Of a stretch of 64,000 bases of DNA, positions 15,296 through 24,580 are shown piece after piece (the first letter of the stretch is position 1; every line of letters begins with the position of its first letter). The stretch comes from Chryseobacterium indologenes. GTDB lineage: Bacteria > Bacteroidota > Bacteroidia > Flavobacteriales > Weeksellaceae. The translations under genes and the position numbers were made by a program. The notes below the pieces were generated by a model. That model saw nothing but the letters and a program-made list of their open reading frames with translations. It was not told where the DNA came from and did not search any database. Where the stretch lies: contig NZ_LJOD01000010.1 of assembly GCF_001295265.1 (NCBI RefSeq), positions 62,001 through 126,000 of the forward strand, given 5' to 3'.

Positions 15296-16894
15296 TTAGT
15301 TTTTGTTGAATGTTTGAGGGGAATATGGTGTTAATAAATAGCCTTTTGCTAAATCAATGAATTCGCTCGTGTGCTGCTGAATCCATTCTTCAGAATATCT
15401 TTTTTCTTCAGCGATGAGTTGTGCAATGGTTTGCGCGCTGTCTATAGCGGCCCTTGCATCTAAAAACAGAAGACGAACTCTTCTGGCAAGAATATCTTCA
15501 ATGGTTTCTGCCATTTCATATCTTATGGCCCATACCGCTTCCGCAATGGTGAAGGCATGATCGGGATGGATTTTCTGTGCAAACCGGGGATCGGTGCTCT
15601 GTAATGATTTTATAGCAGGAATATCAGATCCGTATACATAGAGGTGGCTGCTGCGGTCAACAAGTTCAGATTGAATGTTACCATGAATAGACATATGCTC
15701 TGTTTGTGAAGGACCTGCTTTCAGCTGTAAAACTTCTACAGATTTATCAATGGTGTCTTCTGCCATTTTCCGATAAGTGGTCCATTTACCTCCAATGATG
15801 GAAACCAATCCTGTATCTGAAGCGATAACCTTGTGGCTTCTGGAAACTTCTTTTGTGCTTTTACCTCCTTCTTTTGGGGCTGCAAGAGGTCTTAGTCCTG
15901 CAAAAACAGATTTTACATCTTCACGGGTAGGTTTCTTTGACAGGTATTGTCTTGCGGTTTCTAAAACGAAATTAATTTCAGATTCCAGGGCGTGAGGCTC
16001 AAAGCTTGGTTTTTCCAGTAAGGTGTCTGTGGTTCCTACAAGAGCACGGTCATGCCACGGGACTACAAAAAGAACTCTTCCGTCTGATGTTTTGGGGATC
16101 ATGATGGCATCATCACTTTTCAAAAATGATTTATCCAGAACAAGATGGATTCCCTGGCTTGGTACAACGTATTTTCCATGTCTGGGGTTATTCATGTTCA
16201 GAATGTCATTCGTAAATACTCCTGTTGCGTTGATCACTGCCTTTGCACGAAGCTCATATTTTTTCTGAGAAAACTGGTCTTCTGCTGCAACTCCGGATAT
16301 TTTTCCGAAATCATTCTTCAGAAGTCCGGTCACTTTCATATAATTAATAGCGCTTCCTCCTTTTTCTATAAGGGTTTGTGCCAGGTTAACGGCAAGTCGT
16401 GCATCATCAAACTGTCCGTCCTGATAAACTACTCCGCTGGCCAGGCCATGCTGCTCAATGGTTGGGAGTTTTTCAATCGTTTTAGATTTGTTGATGTATT
16501 TTGTTTTTCCTAAGCTTAGTTTTCCGGCAAGAAAATCATAAATGGAAAGTCCTATTTTATAATAAATCCCTCCCCACCAGGTATAGTTTGGAATAATGAA
16601 AGACTGGTTTTTTACCACATGAGCTGCATTTTTTGCCAAAAGCCCTCTTTCTTTCAATGCTTCTCTTACCAATCCTATGTCTCCCTGTGCCAGGTATCTT
16701 ACTCCTCCGTGTACCAGCTTGGTACTGCGGCTTGATGTTGCTTTTGCAAAATCATGGGATTCAAGAAGGAGGGTTTTAAATCCTCTGCTTGCAGCATCTA
16801 ATGCTGAACCCAGACCGCTGGCTCCGCCTCCGATGACAATGAAATCCCATTCCTGAACGCTGGCTAGCTTGCTGATTTCTTCATTTCGTTTCAT
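15296..16894 (-). CDS. glpD: glycerol-3-phosphate dehydrogenase, FAD-dependent
   Basis: A 532-residue flavoprotein of the GlpD/GlpA family. The FAD-binding motif is at residues 19-38 ([20 protein letters not shown]). It is followed by [24 protein letters not shown], the conserved GTTDT loop ([12 protein letters not shown]), [18 protein letters not shown] and the C-terminal DAO_C helical domain. It oxidises glycerol-3-phosphate to DHAP at the membrane and passes electrons to menaquinone. It is the first gene of the minus-strand glp operon; its promoter carries the repeats described at 16897-16949. Confidence 0.95.
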   Translation of the reverse strand: MKRNEEISKLASVQEWDFIVIGGGASGLGSALDAASRGFKTLLLESHDFAKATSSRSTKLVHGGVRYLAQGDIGLVREALKERGLLAKNAAHVVKNQSFIIPNYTWWGGIYYKIGLSIYDFLAGKLSLGKTKYINKSKTIEKLPTIEQHGLASGVVYQDGQFDDARLAVNLAQTLIEKGGSAINYMKVTGLLKNDFGKISGVAAEDQFSQKKYELRAKAVINATGVFTNDILNMNNPRHGKYVVPSQGIHLVLDKSFLKSDDAIMIPKTSDGRVLFVVPWHDRALVGTTDTLLEKPSFEPHALESEINFVLETARQYLSKKPTREDVKSVFAGLRPLAAPKEGGKSTKEVSRSHKVIASDTGLVSIIGGKWTTYRKMAEDTIDKSVEVLQLKAGPSQTEHMSIHGNIQSELVDRSSHLYVYGSDIPAIKSLQSTDPRFAQKIHPDHAFTIAEAVWAIRYEMAETIEDILARRVRLLFLDARAAIDSAQTIAQLIAEEKRYSEEWIQQHTSEFIDLAKGYLLTPYSPQTFNKN

Positions 16895-16896
16895 AA

Positions 16897-16949
16897 ATGT
16901 TTCGTTTATGTTTCGTTTTCAAATATATAAATTAAAAACGAAACATAAA
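16897..16949. promoter_or_regulatory. glp operator: repeated ATGTTTCGTTT sites in the divergent region
   Basis: The 11-mer ATGTTTCGTTT occurs twice in direct tandem (16897-16907, 16908-16918) and once inverted (16936-16946). The inner direct copy and the inverted copy form a perfect 15-bp inverted repeat (16905-16919 with 16935-16949) that brackets the glpD -7 element. TTTCG-type half sites recall the GlpR (DeoR family) operators of proteobacteria. The divergent DeoR-family gene is the natural binder: repression without glycerol-3-phosphate is inferred. Confidence 0.7.
16920..16927 (-). promoter_or_regulatory. -7 element of the glpD promoter
   Basis: Read on the minus strand TATATTTG matches TAnnTTTG perfectly. 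It lies inside the 15-base spacer between the two arms of the operator palindrome, so a bound repressor would cover it. Its 3' end is 25 bases before the glpD start codon. Confidence 0.6.
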
Positions 16950-16988
16950 GAAAATAAATGAAATTTTAACACTTTCGAAAAAAAATGG

Positions 16989-16996
16989 TATTTTTG
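16989..16996 (+). promoter_or_regulatory. -7 element of the glp regulator gene
   Basis: TATTTTTG matches TAnnTTTG and lies 14 bases before the ATG at 17011. It is 40 bp from the operator, so the regulator may control itself less tightly than glpD. Confidence 0.5.
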
Positions 16997-17010
16997 ATGA
17001 AACAATAAGA

Positions 17011-17775
17011 ATGGAAAAGTTGATACCAAGGCATGATGAAATATTAAAAGAGCTGGATGAGAAAGGGCATGTGCTGGTGCAGGACCTGTGCGAAAAGTTC
17101 AATGTTTCTTCAGTTACGGTCCGAAAGGATCTGAATTATCTCGAAAGTTTAGGTCTGCTTTTTCGTAATCATGGAGGAGCCAGCAAGCATGTAAGGTATG
17201 CTTATGAAAGAAATGTGAATGAAAAGGAGAATATTAATGTAGAGGCGAAACAGGGAATTGTAAAAGCTGCCGTAGAGCTTATTCAGGAAAATGACTGTAT
17301 TATCCTGGCTTCAGGAACTACGATGCATTATCTGGCAAGGATGCTGGTCAATTTTGGTTCATTAACTGTTTTGACATCTTCTTTAAGGGTAGCTATTGAA
17401 TTGTGTAATAATCCTAATATTACTATTATACAATTAGGAGGAGAGGTTAGAAAAAGTTCTACTTCCATCGTAGGTTCCATTTCTGAAACTATTCTGAGGC
17501 AGTTTTCTTGTAATAAACTTTTTCTGGGTGTAGACGGGATTGATCTTGAATTTGGGATCAGTACTTCGAATGCTGCGGAAGCTCATCTGAATCAGGTGAT
17601 GATAGATTGTGCAGACCAGGTGATTATTCTTGCGGATTCCACAAAGCTGAATAAAAAAGGTTTTGGTAAAATAGCTTCTCTGGATAAAGTAGATTATCTG
17701 ATCACTGACGACGGGATTTCGGAAGAGGATAAGACCGGACTGGAAGAAGCAGGCGTTATTGTAATTATAAAATAA
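17011..17775 (+). CDS. DeoR/GlpR-family transcriptional regulator
   Basis: A 254-residue DeoR-family regulator. The N-terminal winged HTH (residues 5-58) has the DeoR signature region with VQDLCEKFNVSSVTVRKDLNYLESLGLLFRNHGGA. The C-terminal sugar-phosphate sensor (DeoRC) has ILASGTTMHYLARML, TVLTSSLRVAIEL, LGGEVRKSSTSIVG and LFLGVDGID. It is divergent from glpDKF with 116 bases between start codons that hold the operator repeats. Glycerol-3-phosphate as inducer is inferred from the neighbours; glpR would be a reasonable name. Confidence 0.9.
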   Translation: MEKLIPRHDEILKELDEKGHVLVQDLCEKFNVSSVTVRKDLNYLESLGLLFRNHGGASKHVRYAYERNVNEKENINVEAKQGIVKAAVELIQENDCIILASGTTMHYLARMLVNFGSLTVLTSSLRVAIELCNNPNITIIQLGGEVRKSSTSIVGSISETILRQFSCNKLFLGVDGIDLEFGISTSNAAEAHLNQVMIDCADQVIILADSTKLNKKGFGKIASLDKVDYLITDDGISEEDKTGLEEAGVIVIIK

Positions 17776-17857
17776 TCTTAGTTTGGGTAAGATTTGAAGC
17801 TAAGGTTTAGATTTAAAATAGTCCTCTTTCTGATTTCTTTTTCTAAATTCCAAATAA

Positions 17858-17886
17858 TCCGGGCTAAAATTTCACCGGAGTTTTTT
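17858..17886 (+). terminator. possible weak terminator after the DeoR-family gene
   Basis: tccgg (17858-17862) pairs with ccgga (17875-17879), followed by G and six T. The stem is short, so the call is weak. Confidence 0.4.
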
Positions 17887-17933
17887 CAAAATCATCTAAT
17901 TGATTAAAAATCAAAATATTTTGCTGTAAATAT

Positions 17934-17963
17934 TTGTCAGTTATAAAATTATTCATAAATTTG
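17934..17963 (+). promoter_or_regulatory. promoter of the rplC-rplQ ribosomal operon
   Basis: TTG (17934-17936), a 19-base spacer and TAAATTTG (17956-17963) form the best Bacteroidota-type promoter in the window. Transcription would begin near 17970, leaving a leader of about 100 bases before rplC that contains a small ORF. Confidence 0.75.
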
Positions 17964-17986
17964 CACACTCATTTTAGGAGCGTAGT

Positions 17987-18049
17987 ATGCCTATATCAGA
18001 ATTAGAAATTACTTCAGACTTCCGGAAAATGGGGATAAATAAAGGATAA
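17987..18049 (+). CDS. possible 20-codon leader ORF before rplC
   Basis: ATG at 17987 opens a 20-codon frame (begins MPISELEITS) ending at TAA 18047-18049, 20 bases before the rplC start. AGGAG sits at 17976-17980, an ideal Shine-Dalgarno placement and unusual in this group, where such sequences are rare. Nothing else supports translation. If real it could be a regulatory leader peptide; the composition has no obvious run of one amino acid. Confidence 0.3.
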   Translation: MPISELEITSDFRKMGINKG

Positions 18050-18069
18050 ATTTTATTATAATATAAACA

Positions 18070-18696
18070 ATGTCAGGTATTATTGGTAAAAAAATCGGTA
18101 TGACATCTTTGTTTAACGAAGAAGGAAAAAACATTCCTTGTACAGTTATTCAGGCTGGTCCATGCTCGGTTTTACAGGTCAGAACCATAGAAAAGGACGG
18201 CTACAAGTCAGTTCAGTTAGGTTTCGATGACAAGAGTGAGAAGAACGTAGGTAAAGCGTTAGCTGGTCATTTCAAAAAGGCTGGTTCTGCTCCTAAAGCT
18301 AAATTGGTGGAATTCTACAGAGAATTCGTTGATGAGGTGAAAGTAGGAGAAGAAGTAAAAGTTGATTTGTTCTCTGAAGGAGAATATGTTGACGTAACAG
18401 GAACTTCAAAAGGTAAAGGTTTCCAAGGTGTTGTTAAAAGACACGGATTTGGAGGTGTAATGCAAGCTACTCATGGTCAGCACAACAGACTTAGAGCTCC
18501 AGGTTCTATCGGTGCTGGATCGGATCCTTCGAGAGTATTCAAAGGAATGAGAATGGCGGGTAGAATGGGAGGTAAGCAGGTAACTGTACAAAACCTTCAG
18601 GTATTAAAAGTGGATCAAGAACAAAATCTTTTAGTAGTAAAAGGTGCTGTTCCGGGAGCTAAAAATTCTTATGTAATTATCAGAAAATGGAACTAG
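18070..18696 (+). CDS. rplC: 50S ribosomal protein L3 (uL3)
   Basis: A 208-residue L3 starting [25 protein letters not shown], with the conserved loop [38 protein letters not shown] that reaches the peptidyl-transferase centre. It is an early 50S assembly protein. First gene of the main ribosomal operon here; its last 10 bases overlap rplD, implying translational coupling. Confidence 0.97.
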   Translation: MSGIIGKKIGMTSLFNEEGKNIPCTVIQAGPCSVLQVRTIEKDGYKSVQLGFDDKSEKNVGKALAGHFKKAGSAPKAKLVEFYREFVDEVKVGEEVKVDLFSEGEYVDVTGTSKGKGFQGVVKRHGFGGVMQATHGQHNRLRAPGSIGAGSDPSRVFKGMRMAGRMGGKQVTVQNLQVLKVDQEQNLLVVKGAVPGAKNSYVIIRKWN

Positions 18697-19316
18697 TAGT
18701 ATTAAATACATCAGGAAAAGAGACCGGAAGAAAAGTAACTCTAGACGAAACAGTATTCGGAATTGAGCCAAATCAGCACGCGGTTTACTTAGAAGTTAAA
18801 CAGTACCTTGCAGCACAAAGACAAGGGACTCATAAAGCAAAAGAAAGAAGCGAAATCACTGCTTCTACTAAAAAGCTTAAGAAGCAAAAAGGATCAGGAT
18901 CTGCAAGATATGGTGATATTAAATCTCCAGTATTCAGAGGTGGAGGTAGAGTATTCGGACCAAAACCAAGAGACTACAGATTCAAACTGAACAAAGCTCT
19001 TAAGAGATTAGCAAAAAAATCTGTTTTATCTCAAAAAATGAGAGACAACAGCATCAAAGTTATGGAAGATCTGAGCTTAAACGCTCCTAAAACTAAAGAT
19101 TTCATCAACGTATTAAATGCTTTGGCGTTGAACGATAAGAAAGCTTTATTTATCCTTCCTGAAGCTAACAAGAATGTATATTTGTCTTCAAGAAACTTAC
19201 CTAAAACTAAAGTAATGAACTTCAACGAAGTGAGTTCTTATGACTTAGTAAACGCAGGTGAAGTTGTATTCTTCGAAGGTGCAGTTGAAAAATTCCAGGA
19301 AAATTTAAAGAAATAA
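18687..19316 (+). CDS. rplD: 50S ribosomal protein L4 (uL4)
   Basis: A 209-residue L4. It has the tunnel-loop region [45 protein letters not shown] and the globular domain typical of the family. In Escherichia coli L4 represses the S10 operon through its leader; whether that occurs here, where rpsJ is elsewhere, is unknown. Overlaps rplC by 10 bases. Confidence 0.97.
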   Translation: MELVVLNTSGKETGRKVTLDETVFGIEPNQHAVYLEVKQYLAAQRQGTHKAKERSEITASTKKLKKQKGSGSARYGDIKSPVFRGGGRVFGPKPRDYRFKLNKALKRLAKKSVLSQKMRDNSIKVMEDLSLNAPKTKDFINVLNALALNDKKALFILPEANKNVYLSSRNLPKTKVMNFNEVSSYDLVNAGEVVFFEGAVEKFQENLKK

Positions 19317-19319
19317 ATC

Positions 19320-19610
19320 ATGTCAGTTATTATTAAACCAGTTATTTCAGAAAAGGCTAATTACCTTACAGATTTAAGAGGTTCTTATTCTTTCTTAGTG
19401 AATCCTAAGGCGAATAAAATCGAGATCAAAAAGGCTGTTGAAGCAGCTTACGGTGTAAAAGTAGCAGACGTTAACACAATGATTTATGCTCCGAAGATTT
19501 CTTCAAAGTACACTAAAAAAGGTCTTCAAGTAGGAAAGACAAACAAATTGAAAAAAGCGGTAATCAAGCTTGCTGAAGGTGAGGTTATCGATATTTTTGC
19601 TGTAAATTAA
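19320..19610 (+). CDS. rplW: 50S ribosomal protein L23 (uL23)
   Basis: A 96-residue L23 (VIIKPVISEKANYLTDLRGSYSFLVNPKANKIEIKKAVEAAYGVKVADVNTM), of normal length. It lies at the tunnel exit and docks trigger factor and SRP. Three-base gap after rplD. Confidence 0.96.
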   Translation: MSVIIKPVISEKANYLTDLRGSYSFLVNPKANKIEIKKAVEAAYGVKVADVNTMIYAPKISSKYTKKGLQVGKTNKLKKAVIKLAEGEVIDIFAVN

Positions 19611-19632
19611 TTATTAATTATAAATAATAGTA

Positions 19633-20454
19633 ATGTCTGTTAGAAAATTAAAACCTATCACCCCGGGACAGAGATTCAGAGTTGTAAACAATTTTGAGGA
19701 AATTACTACCAATAAGCCAGAGAAATCTCTTACAGTTGGTATTAAAAAGTCAGGTGGACGTAACCAAACAGGTAAAATGACCATGCGTTACACCGGAGGT
19801 GGACACAAAAAGAAATACAGAATTATTGACTTCAAGAGAAATAAATTTGATGTTGAAGGAACGGTAAAAACTGTAGAATACGATCCAAACAGAACTGCTT
19901 TCATCGCTCTAGTTGAATACGCAGACGGAGAGAAGAGATATATCATCGCTCCAAACGGTATCAAAGTTGACCAGAAAGTTATCGCTGGTGAGAACGTAGA
20001 ACCTAACGTAGGTAACGCAATGAAATTGAAAAATATTCCATTGGGTACTGTAATTTCTTGTATTGAAATGAAGCCTGGACAAGGTGCTATTTTAGCAAGA
20101 AGTGCTGGTTCTTCAGCTCAATTAACTTCAAGAGACGGAAAATATGCCATCATTAAATTGCCTTCAGGAGAATCAAGAATGATCCTTACTGAATGTATCG
20201 CAATGATTGGTTCAGTTTCCAACTCAGATCACCAGTTAACAGTATCTGGTAAAGCAGGTAGAAGCAGATGGTTAGGTAGAAGACCAAGAACAAGAGCGGT
20301 TGTAATGAACCCTGTAGATCACCCAATGGGTGGTGGTGAAGGACGTTCTTCAGGAGGTCACCCAAGATCTAGAAACGGTAAGCCGGCTAAAGGTTACAAA
20401 ACTAGAAAGAAAAACAAAGTGTCTAACCGTTACATCGTATCTAAAAGAAAATAA
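19633..20454 (+). CDS. rplB: 50S ribosomal protein L2 (uL2)
   Basis: A 273-residue L2 with the RNA-binding fold and the conserved C-terminal text [38 protein letters not shown], whose His is near the peptidyl-transferase centre. Essential for subunit joining. Confidence 0.97.
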   Translation: MSVRKLKPITPGQRFRVVNNFEEITTNKPEKSLTVGIKKSGGRNQTGKMTMRYTGGGHKKKYRIIDFKRNKFDVEGTVKTVEYDPNRTAFIALVEYADGEKRYIIAPNGIKVDQKVIAGENVEPNVGNAMKLKNIPLGTVISCIEMKPGQGAILARSAGSSAQLTSRDGKYAIIKLPSGESRMILTECIAMIGSVSNSDHQLTVSGKAGRSRWLGRRPRTRAVVMNPVDHPMGGGEGRSSGGHPRSRNGKPAKGYKTRKKNKVSNRYIVSKRK

Positions 20455-20456
20455 TT

Positions 20457-20735
20457 ATGGCAAGATCACTTAAAAAAGGACCATTCATTCATCATACTTT
20501 AGATAAGAAGGTTCAGGCAAATATAGAGTCTGGTAAAAAGACAGTTATCAAAACTTGGTCTAGAGCATCGATGATCTCTCCGGACTTCGTAGGACAAACT
20601 ATTGCTGTACACAACGGGAAATCTTTTATCCCTGTATATGTTACAGAAAACATGGTTGGTCACAAGTTAGGCGAATTTTCTCCAACAAGATCTTTCAGAG
20701 GTCATGGTGGTAACAAAAACAAAGGAAGCAGATAA
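20457..20735 (+). CDS. rpsS: 30S ribosomal protein S19 (uS19)
   Basis: A 92-residue S19: [19 protein letters not shown] at the start and [18 protein letters not shown] near the end. It forms a head complex with S13 and contacts A-site tRNA. Two-base gaps on both sides. Confidence 0.97.
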   Translation: MARSLKKGPFIHHTLDKKVQANIESGKKTVIKTWSRASMISPDFVGQTIAVHNGKSFIPVYVTENMVGHKLGEFSPTRSFRGHGGNKNKGSR

Positions 20736-20737
20736 TC

Positions 20738-21136
20738 ATGGGATCAAGAAAACAAGATAGTTCAATCGCAAGAAAAGAAGCTAACAAAGACGTTGTAAAA
20801 GCTTCACTAAATAATTGCCCGTCTTCTCCAAGAAAAATGAGATTAGTTGCTGATATCATTAGAGGAGAGCAGGTAGATAAAGCACTTTATATCCTAAAAT
20901 ATTCTAAGAAGGATGCTTCTAACAAGTTAGAAAAATTACTTCTTTCTGCTATGGCAAACTGGCAGGTGAAAAACGAAGGTGCGGATATTGAAGAAGCAAA
21001 CCTTATCGTTAAAGAAATCTTCGTGGATAGTGCAAGACAATTGAAGAGACTAAGACCAGCTCCACAAGGTAGAGGGTATAGAATCAGAAAAAGATCTAAC
21101 CACGTTACATTAATCTTAGGTAATAAAGAAAATTAA
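20738..21136 (+). CDS. rplV: 50S ribosomal protein L22 (uL22)
   Basis: A 132-residue L22 with a beta-hairpin text ([25 protein letters not shown]) that lines the exit tunnel near L4. The N-terminus is about 20 residues longer than the E. coli protein ([22 protein letters not shown]), ahead of the usual [18 protein letters not shown]. Confidence 0.96.
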   Translation: MGSRKQDSSIARKEANKDVVKASLNNCPSSPRKMRLVADIIRGEQVDKALYILKYSKKDASNKLEKLLLSAMANWQVKNEGADIEEANLIVKEIFVDSARQLKRLRPAPQGRGYRIRKRSNHVTLILGNKEN

Positions 21137-21143
21137 TCAAGGT

Positions 21144-21890
21144 ATGGGACAGAAGACAAATCCAATTGGTAATAGATTAGGTATCATCAGAGGATGGGAT
21201 TCTAACTGGTTTGGTGGAAACGATTATGGAGACAGAATCGCAGAAGACTACAAAATCAGAAGATACCTTGAGGCTAGATTATCTAAAGGTGGAATTTCAA
21301 AAATCTATATTGAAAGAACACTAAAATTAGTAACAGTTACAATTACTACTGCTAGACCGGGGCTTATCATCGGTAAAGGAGGTCAGGAAGTTGATAAATT
21401 GAAAGAAGAATTGAAGAAACTTACAGGTAAGGATATTCAAATCAATATCTTCGAAATCAAAAGACCTGAACTTGACGCAGTATTAGTAGCTGACAGTATT
21501 GCTAAGCAGATTGAAAACAGAATCTCTTACAGAAGAGCTGTTAAAATGGCTATGGCAAGTACAATGAGAATGGGTGCTGAAGGTATCAAAGTTCAGATCT
21601 CTGGTAGATTGAACGGTGCTGAAATGGCAAGAAGCGAATCTTTCAAAGAAGGAAGAATTCCATTGTCTACTTTCAGAGCTGATATTGATTATCACTGGGC
21701 TGAAGCTCACACTACTTACGGTAGACTGGGAGTAAAAGTTTGGATCATGAAAGGAGAAGTTTACGGTAAAAGAGAACTTTCTCCATTAGTGGGACAACAG
21801 AAAAAAGGAGGTCCTGCTGGAGGAGGAAACAGAGGTGGAGACAGAGATAACAGAAGACCTAGAAAAAACAACAATAACAATAATAATTAA
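21144..21890 (+). CDS. rpsC: 30S ribosomal protein S3 (uS3)
   Basis: A 248-residue S3 with N-terminal [23 protein letters not shown], a KH domain around [22 protein letters not shown], and the C-terminal domain near [30 protein letters not shown]. It ends in a Gly/Arg/Asn-rich low-complexity tail of about 30 residues finishing in seven Asn. The tail is presumably disordered; some drift in length between strains is expected because it is coded by near-repeats. Confidence 0.97.
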   Translation: MGQKTNPIGNRLGIIRGWDSNWFGGNDYGDRIAEDYKIRRYLEARLSKGGISKIYIERTLKLVTVTITTARPGLIIGKGGQEVDKLKEELKKLTGKDIQINIFEIKRPELDAVLVADSIAKQIENRISYRRAVKMAMASTMRMGAEGIKVQISGRLNGAEMARSESFKEGRIPLSTFRADIDYHWAEAHTTYGRLGVKVWIMKGEVYGKRELSPLVGQQKKGGPAGGGNRGGDRDNRRPRKNNNNNNN

Positions 21891-21950
21891 AATTTTAGAT
21901 TAGAAATTTTGAATTTTAAATTACCGTTACTTTTTTAAAATTAAAAAAAA

Positions 21951-21978
21951 TCTAAAATCTAAAATCTAAAATCTAAAA
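21951..21978 (+). repeat. four tandem TCTAAAA heptamers before rplP
   Basis: TCTAAAA occurs four times without mismatch, ten bases before the rplP start. The sequence just after the rpsC stop (aattttagat, 21891-21900) is the exact inverse complement of 21971-21980, so the transcript could fold into a long-loop hairpin across the 98-base gap. Confidence 0.8.
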
Positions 21979-21988
21979 TTTAGAAATT

Positions 21989-22414
21989 ATGTTACAACCA
22001 AAAAGAACCAAATTCCGTAGAGTTCACAAGATGAAGATGAAGGGGAATGCCCAGAGAGGTAGTCAACTTGCTTACGGAACTTTTGGAATCAAAGCTATTG
22101 AAGGAGCTTGGATCACTGCAAGACAGATTGAAGCTGCGCGTATCGCTGCGACAAGATATATGAAGAGAGAAGGTCAGCTATGGATCAAAATATTCCCGGA
22201 TAAGCCTATTACTAAGAAACCAGCGGAAGTACGTATGGGTAAAGGTAAAGGTGCTGTTGAATATTGGGTAGCTGTAGTAAAACCAGGTAAAATTATGTTC
22301 GAAGTAGGAGGTGTTCCTTACGAAGTTGCGAAAGAAGCTCTTAGACTTGCTGCACAGAAATTACCGGTAGTTACTAAATTCGTAGTTGCTAACGATTTTG
22401 TTAAACCTCTATAA
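21989..22414 (+). CDS. rplP: 50S ribosomal protein L16 (uL16)
   Basis: A 141-residue L16: [35 protein letters not shown] at the start and [27 protein letters not shown] in the middle. It organises the A-site region of 23S rRNA. The gap before it (98 bases, with a heptamer repeat) is longer than others in this half of the operon. Confidence 0.97.
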   Translation: MLQPKRTKFRRVHKMKMKGNAQRGSQLAYGTFGIKAIEGAWITARQIEAARIAATRYMKREGQLWIKIFPDKPITKKPAEVRMGKGKGAVEYWVAVVKPGKIMFEVGGVPYEVAKEALRLAAQKLPVVTKFVVANDFVKPL

Positions 22415-22426
22415 TCTTTGAATACA

Positions 22427-22612
22427 ATGAAACAAGCTGATATTAAAAATTTAAGCGCAGGGGATATTCAAGCGAAACTTGCTGAACTGAAAGCTCAATA
22501 TTCAAAACTGAAATTGGCTCACAAGATCAGCCCAATTGAAAACCCTATTCAAATCAAAGATTTGAGAAGAACAATCGCAAGACTAAATACTGAGTTAACT
22601 AACAAACAATAA
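22427..22612 (+). CDS. rpmC: 50S ribosomal protein L29 (uL29)
   Basis: A 61-residue two-helix L29 (MKQADIKNLSAGDIQAKLAEL ... ENPIQIKDLRRTIARLNTEL). The ATG at 22427 is preferred to an in-frame TTG at 22418. It sits near the tunnel exit beside L23. Confidence 0.95.
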   Translation: MKQADIKNLSAGDIQAKLAELKAQYSKLKLAHKISPIENPIQIKDLRRTIARLNTELTNKQ

Positions 22613-22624
22613 TTTCATTTTACA

Positions 22625-22879
22625 ATGGATAGAAATTTAAGAAAAGAAAGAATCGGAGTGGTTTCCAGCAATAAAATGGAAAAGACCATTGTTGTTAGTG
22701 AAACGATGAGAATGAAACACCCGATGTACGGTAAATTCGTATTAAAAACGAAAAAATATACTGCACACGACGAGAACAACGAATGCAACGAAGGAGATAC
22801 AGTTCTGATCCAGGAAACTAGACCTTTGAGCAAGAACAAGAGATGGAGATTAGTAAGAATCATTGAAAAAGCTAAGTAA
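22625..22879 (+). CDS. rpsQ: 30S ribosomal protein S17 (uS17)
   Basis: An 84-residue S17, an OB-fold protein ([50 protein letters not shown]) that binds h11 of 16S rRNA early in assembly. Normal length. Confidence 0.97.
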   Translation: MDRNLRKERIGVVSSNKMEKTIVVSETMRMKHPMYGKFVLKTKKYTAHDENNECNEGDTVLIQETRPLSKNKRWRLVRIIEKAK

Positions 22880-22881
22880 TA

Positions 22882-23250
22882 ATGTTACAAACAGAATCAA
22901 GATTAAAAGTTGCTGATAATACAGGTGCAAAAGAAGTACTAGTTATCAGAGTTCTGGGAGGAACCAGAAGAAGATATGCTTCAGTTGGTGATAAAATCGT
23001 TGTTACTATCAAGGATTCTACACCATCAGGAAACGCTAAAAAAGGTCAGGTATCTAAAGCTGTAGTAGTAAGAACTAAAAAAGCAGTAAGAAGAAAAGAT
23101 GGTTCATACATCAAATTCGAAGATAATGCTTGTGTATTACTGAACGCAGCGGGAGAAATGAGAGGAACACGTGTTTTCGGACCGGTTGCTCGTGAGTTGA
23201 GAGACAAAGAATATATGAAAATCATTTCATTAGCTCCTGAAGTACTTTAA
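22882..23250 (+). CDS. rplN: 50S ribosomal protein L14 (uL14)
   Basis: A 122-residue L14 ([57 protein letters not shown]), at the subunit interface and the docking point of silencing factor RsfS. Two bases after rpsQ. Confidence 0.97.
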   Translation: MLQTESRLKVADNTGAKEVLVIRVLGGTRRRYASVGDKIVVTIKDSTPSGNAKKGQVSKAVVVRTKKAVRRKDGSYIKFEDNACVLLNAAGEMRGTRVFGPVARELRDKEYMKIISLAPEVL

Positions 23251-23271
23251 TTTTTAAAATTTTTAAAGAAA

Positions 23272-23598
23272 ATGTCAAAGTTAAAAATAAAAAGAGGAGA
23301 TAACGTAATCATTACTACTGGTAAGAAAGATATCAAAGGTAAAACAGGTGAAGTTATTGAAGTGATCAAAAAAGAAGGAAGAGATCCAAGAGTAATCGTT
23401 GCAGGTCTTAACATCGTTAAAAAACACGTTAAGCCTTCAGCTTCTAATCCTCAAGGTGGAATTACTGAAAAAGAAGCTTCTATTCATATCTCAAACGTAG
23501 CTTTAGTTGGTAAAGACGGAAAAGCTATCAAAGTTGGTTACAAAATCGATGGAGATAAGAAAGTAAGAATCAACAAAAAAACGGGTGAAACTTTATAA
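23272..23598 (+). CDS. rplX: 50S ribosomal protein L24 (uL24)
   Basis: A 108-residue L24 with the N-terminal KOW motif (IKRGDNVIITTGKKDIKGKTGEVIEV) and GITEKEASIHISNVALV. It initiates 50S assembly at the 5' end of 23S rRNA. Confidence 0.96.
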   Translation: MSKLKIKRGDNVIITTGKKDIKGKTGEVIEVIKKEGRDPRVIVAGLNIVKKHVKPSASNPQGGITEKEASIHISNVALVGKDGKAIKVGYKIDGDKKVRINKKTGETL

Positions 23599-23611
23599 TT
23601 TAAATTAACAC

Positions 23612-24163
23612 ATGGAATTTATAGCAAGACCCAAAAAAATATATCAAGAGAAAATTGTTCCTGCAATGATGGAAGAATTTGGGTACAAGTCAATCATGCA
23701 AGTACCTAAATTAGAGAAAATCGTTATTTCACAAGGTTTAGGTGATGCTACTGCAGATAAGAAAATCATTGATTATGCTGTAGAAGAATTAACGATGATT
23801 ACTGGCCAGAAAGCAGTAGGAACTATCTCTAAGAAAGACGAAGCTGCTTTCAAGTTGAGAAAAGGTATGCCTGTAGGTGCTAAAGTAACCCTAAGAGCTC
23901 AGAGAATGTATGAATTCTTAGACAGACTTACTTCTTCTGCTTTGCCACGTATCAGAGATTTCTCTGGTATTAAAGCAGATGGTTTCGATGGTAGAGGTAA
24001 TTACAATTTAGGTATTACTGAGCAGATTATCTTCCCGGAAATCGCAATCGATAAAGTGAAGAAAATCCAGGGGATGGACATCACTTTCGTTACTACTGCG
24101 AAAACTGATAAAGAAGCTAAAGCATTATTAACTCACTTCGGTTTACCATTTAAAAAGAACTAA
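23612..24163 (+). CDS. rplE: 50S ribosomal protein L5 (uL5)
   Basis: A 183-residue L5 ([50 protein letters not shown]), binding 5S rRNA and the P-site tRNA elbow. Three bases before rpsN. Confidence 0.97.
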   Translation: MEFIARPKKIYQEKIVPAMMEEFGYKSIMQVPKLEKIVISQGLGDATADKKIIDYAVEELTMITGQKAVGTISKKDEAAFKLRKGMPVGAKVTLRAQRMYEFLDRLTSSALPRIRDFSGIKADGFDGRGNYNLGITEQIIFPEIAIDKVKKIQGMDITFVTTAKTDKEAKALLTHFGLPFKKN

Positions 24164-24166
24164 GAA

Positions 24167-24436
24167 ATGGCTAAAGAATCAATGAAAGCGCGTGAGCGCA
24201 AAAGAGAAGCACTAGTTGCTAAATACGCTGCAAAAAGACAAGCTCTAAAAGAAGCGGGTGATTATGAAGGACTTCAAAAATTACCTAAAAATGCTTCTCC
24301 TGTAAGATTACACAACAGATGTAAACTAACAGGTAGACCAAGAGGATACATGAGAACGTTTGGTATTTCCAGAGTAACTTTCAGAGAAATGGCCAACAAC
24401 GGACTTATCCCGGGAGTAAGAAAAGCCAGTTGGTAA
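24167..24436 (+). CDS. rpsN: 30S ribosomal protein S14 (uS14), zinc-free form
   Basis: An 89-residue S14 ending [42 protein letters not shown]. It lacks the CxxC...CxxC zinc ligands of the short form and so is the C-minus type. A 144-base gap with a strong hairpin follows, separating it from rpsH. Confidence 0.96.
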   Translation: MAKESMKARERKREALVAKYAAKRQALKEAGDYEGLQKLPKNASPVRLHNRCKLTGRPRGYMRTFGISRVTFREMANNGLIPGVRKASW

Positions 24437-24485
24437 TAATTACTAATTAATCCGGACAATTAAGTTGTTCAGATACTAAAGATAA

Positions 24486-24523
24486 AAAATATCAGACCGA
24501 AGATTTCTGAAGTCTGATATTTT
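24486..24523 (+). terminator. strong hairpin inside the spc operon (rpsN/rpsH gap)
   Basis: A perfect 12-bp stem (aaaatatcagac, 24486-24497, with gtctgatatttt, 24512-24523) with a 14-base loop and A/T-rich edges resembles the terminators elsewhere in the window. It cannot stop all transcription because the essential genes rpsH to rplQ follow without a clear new promoter. It is better seen as an attenuator or RNA-processing site. Confidence 0.6.
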
Positions 24524-24580
24524 ACTCTTCAAGTCTTTACAAAACTGATTGTCTTTAACCAATAATTTTAAAAAAGAAAA

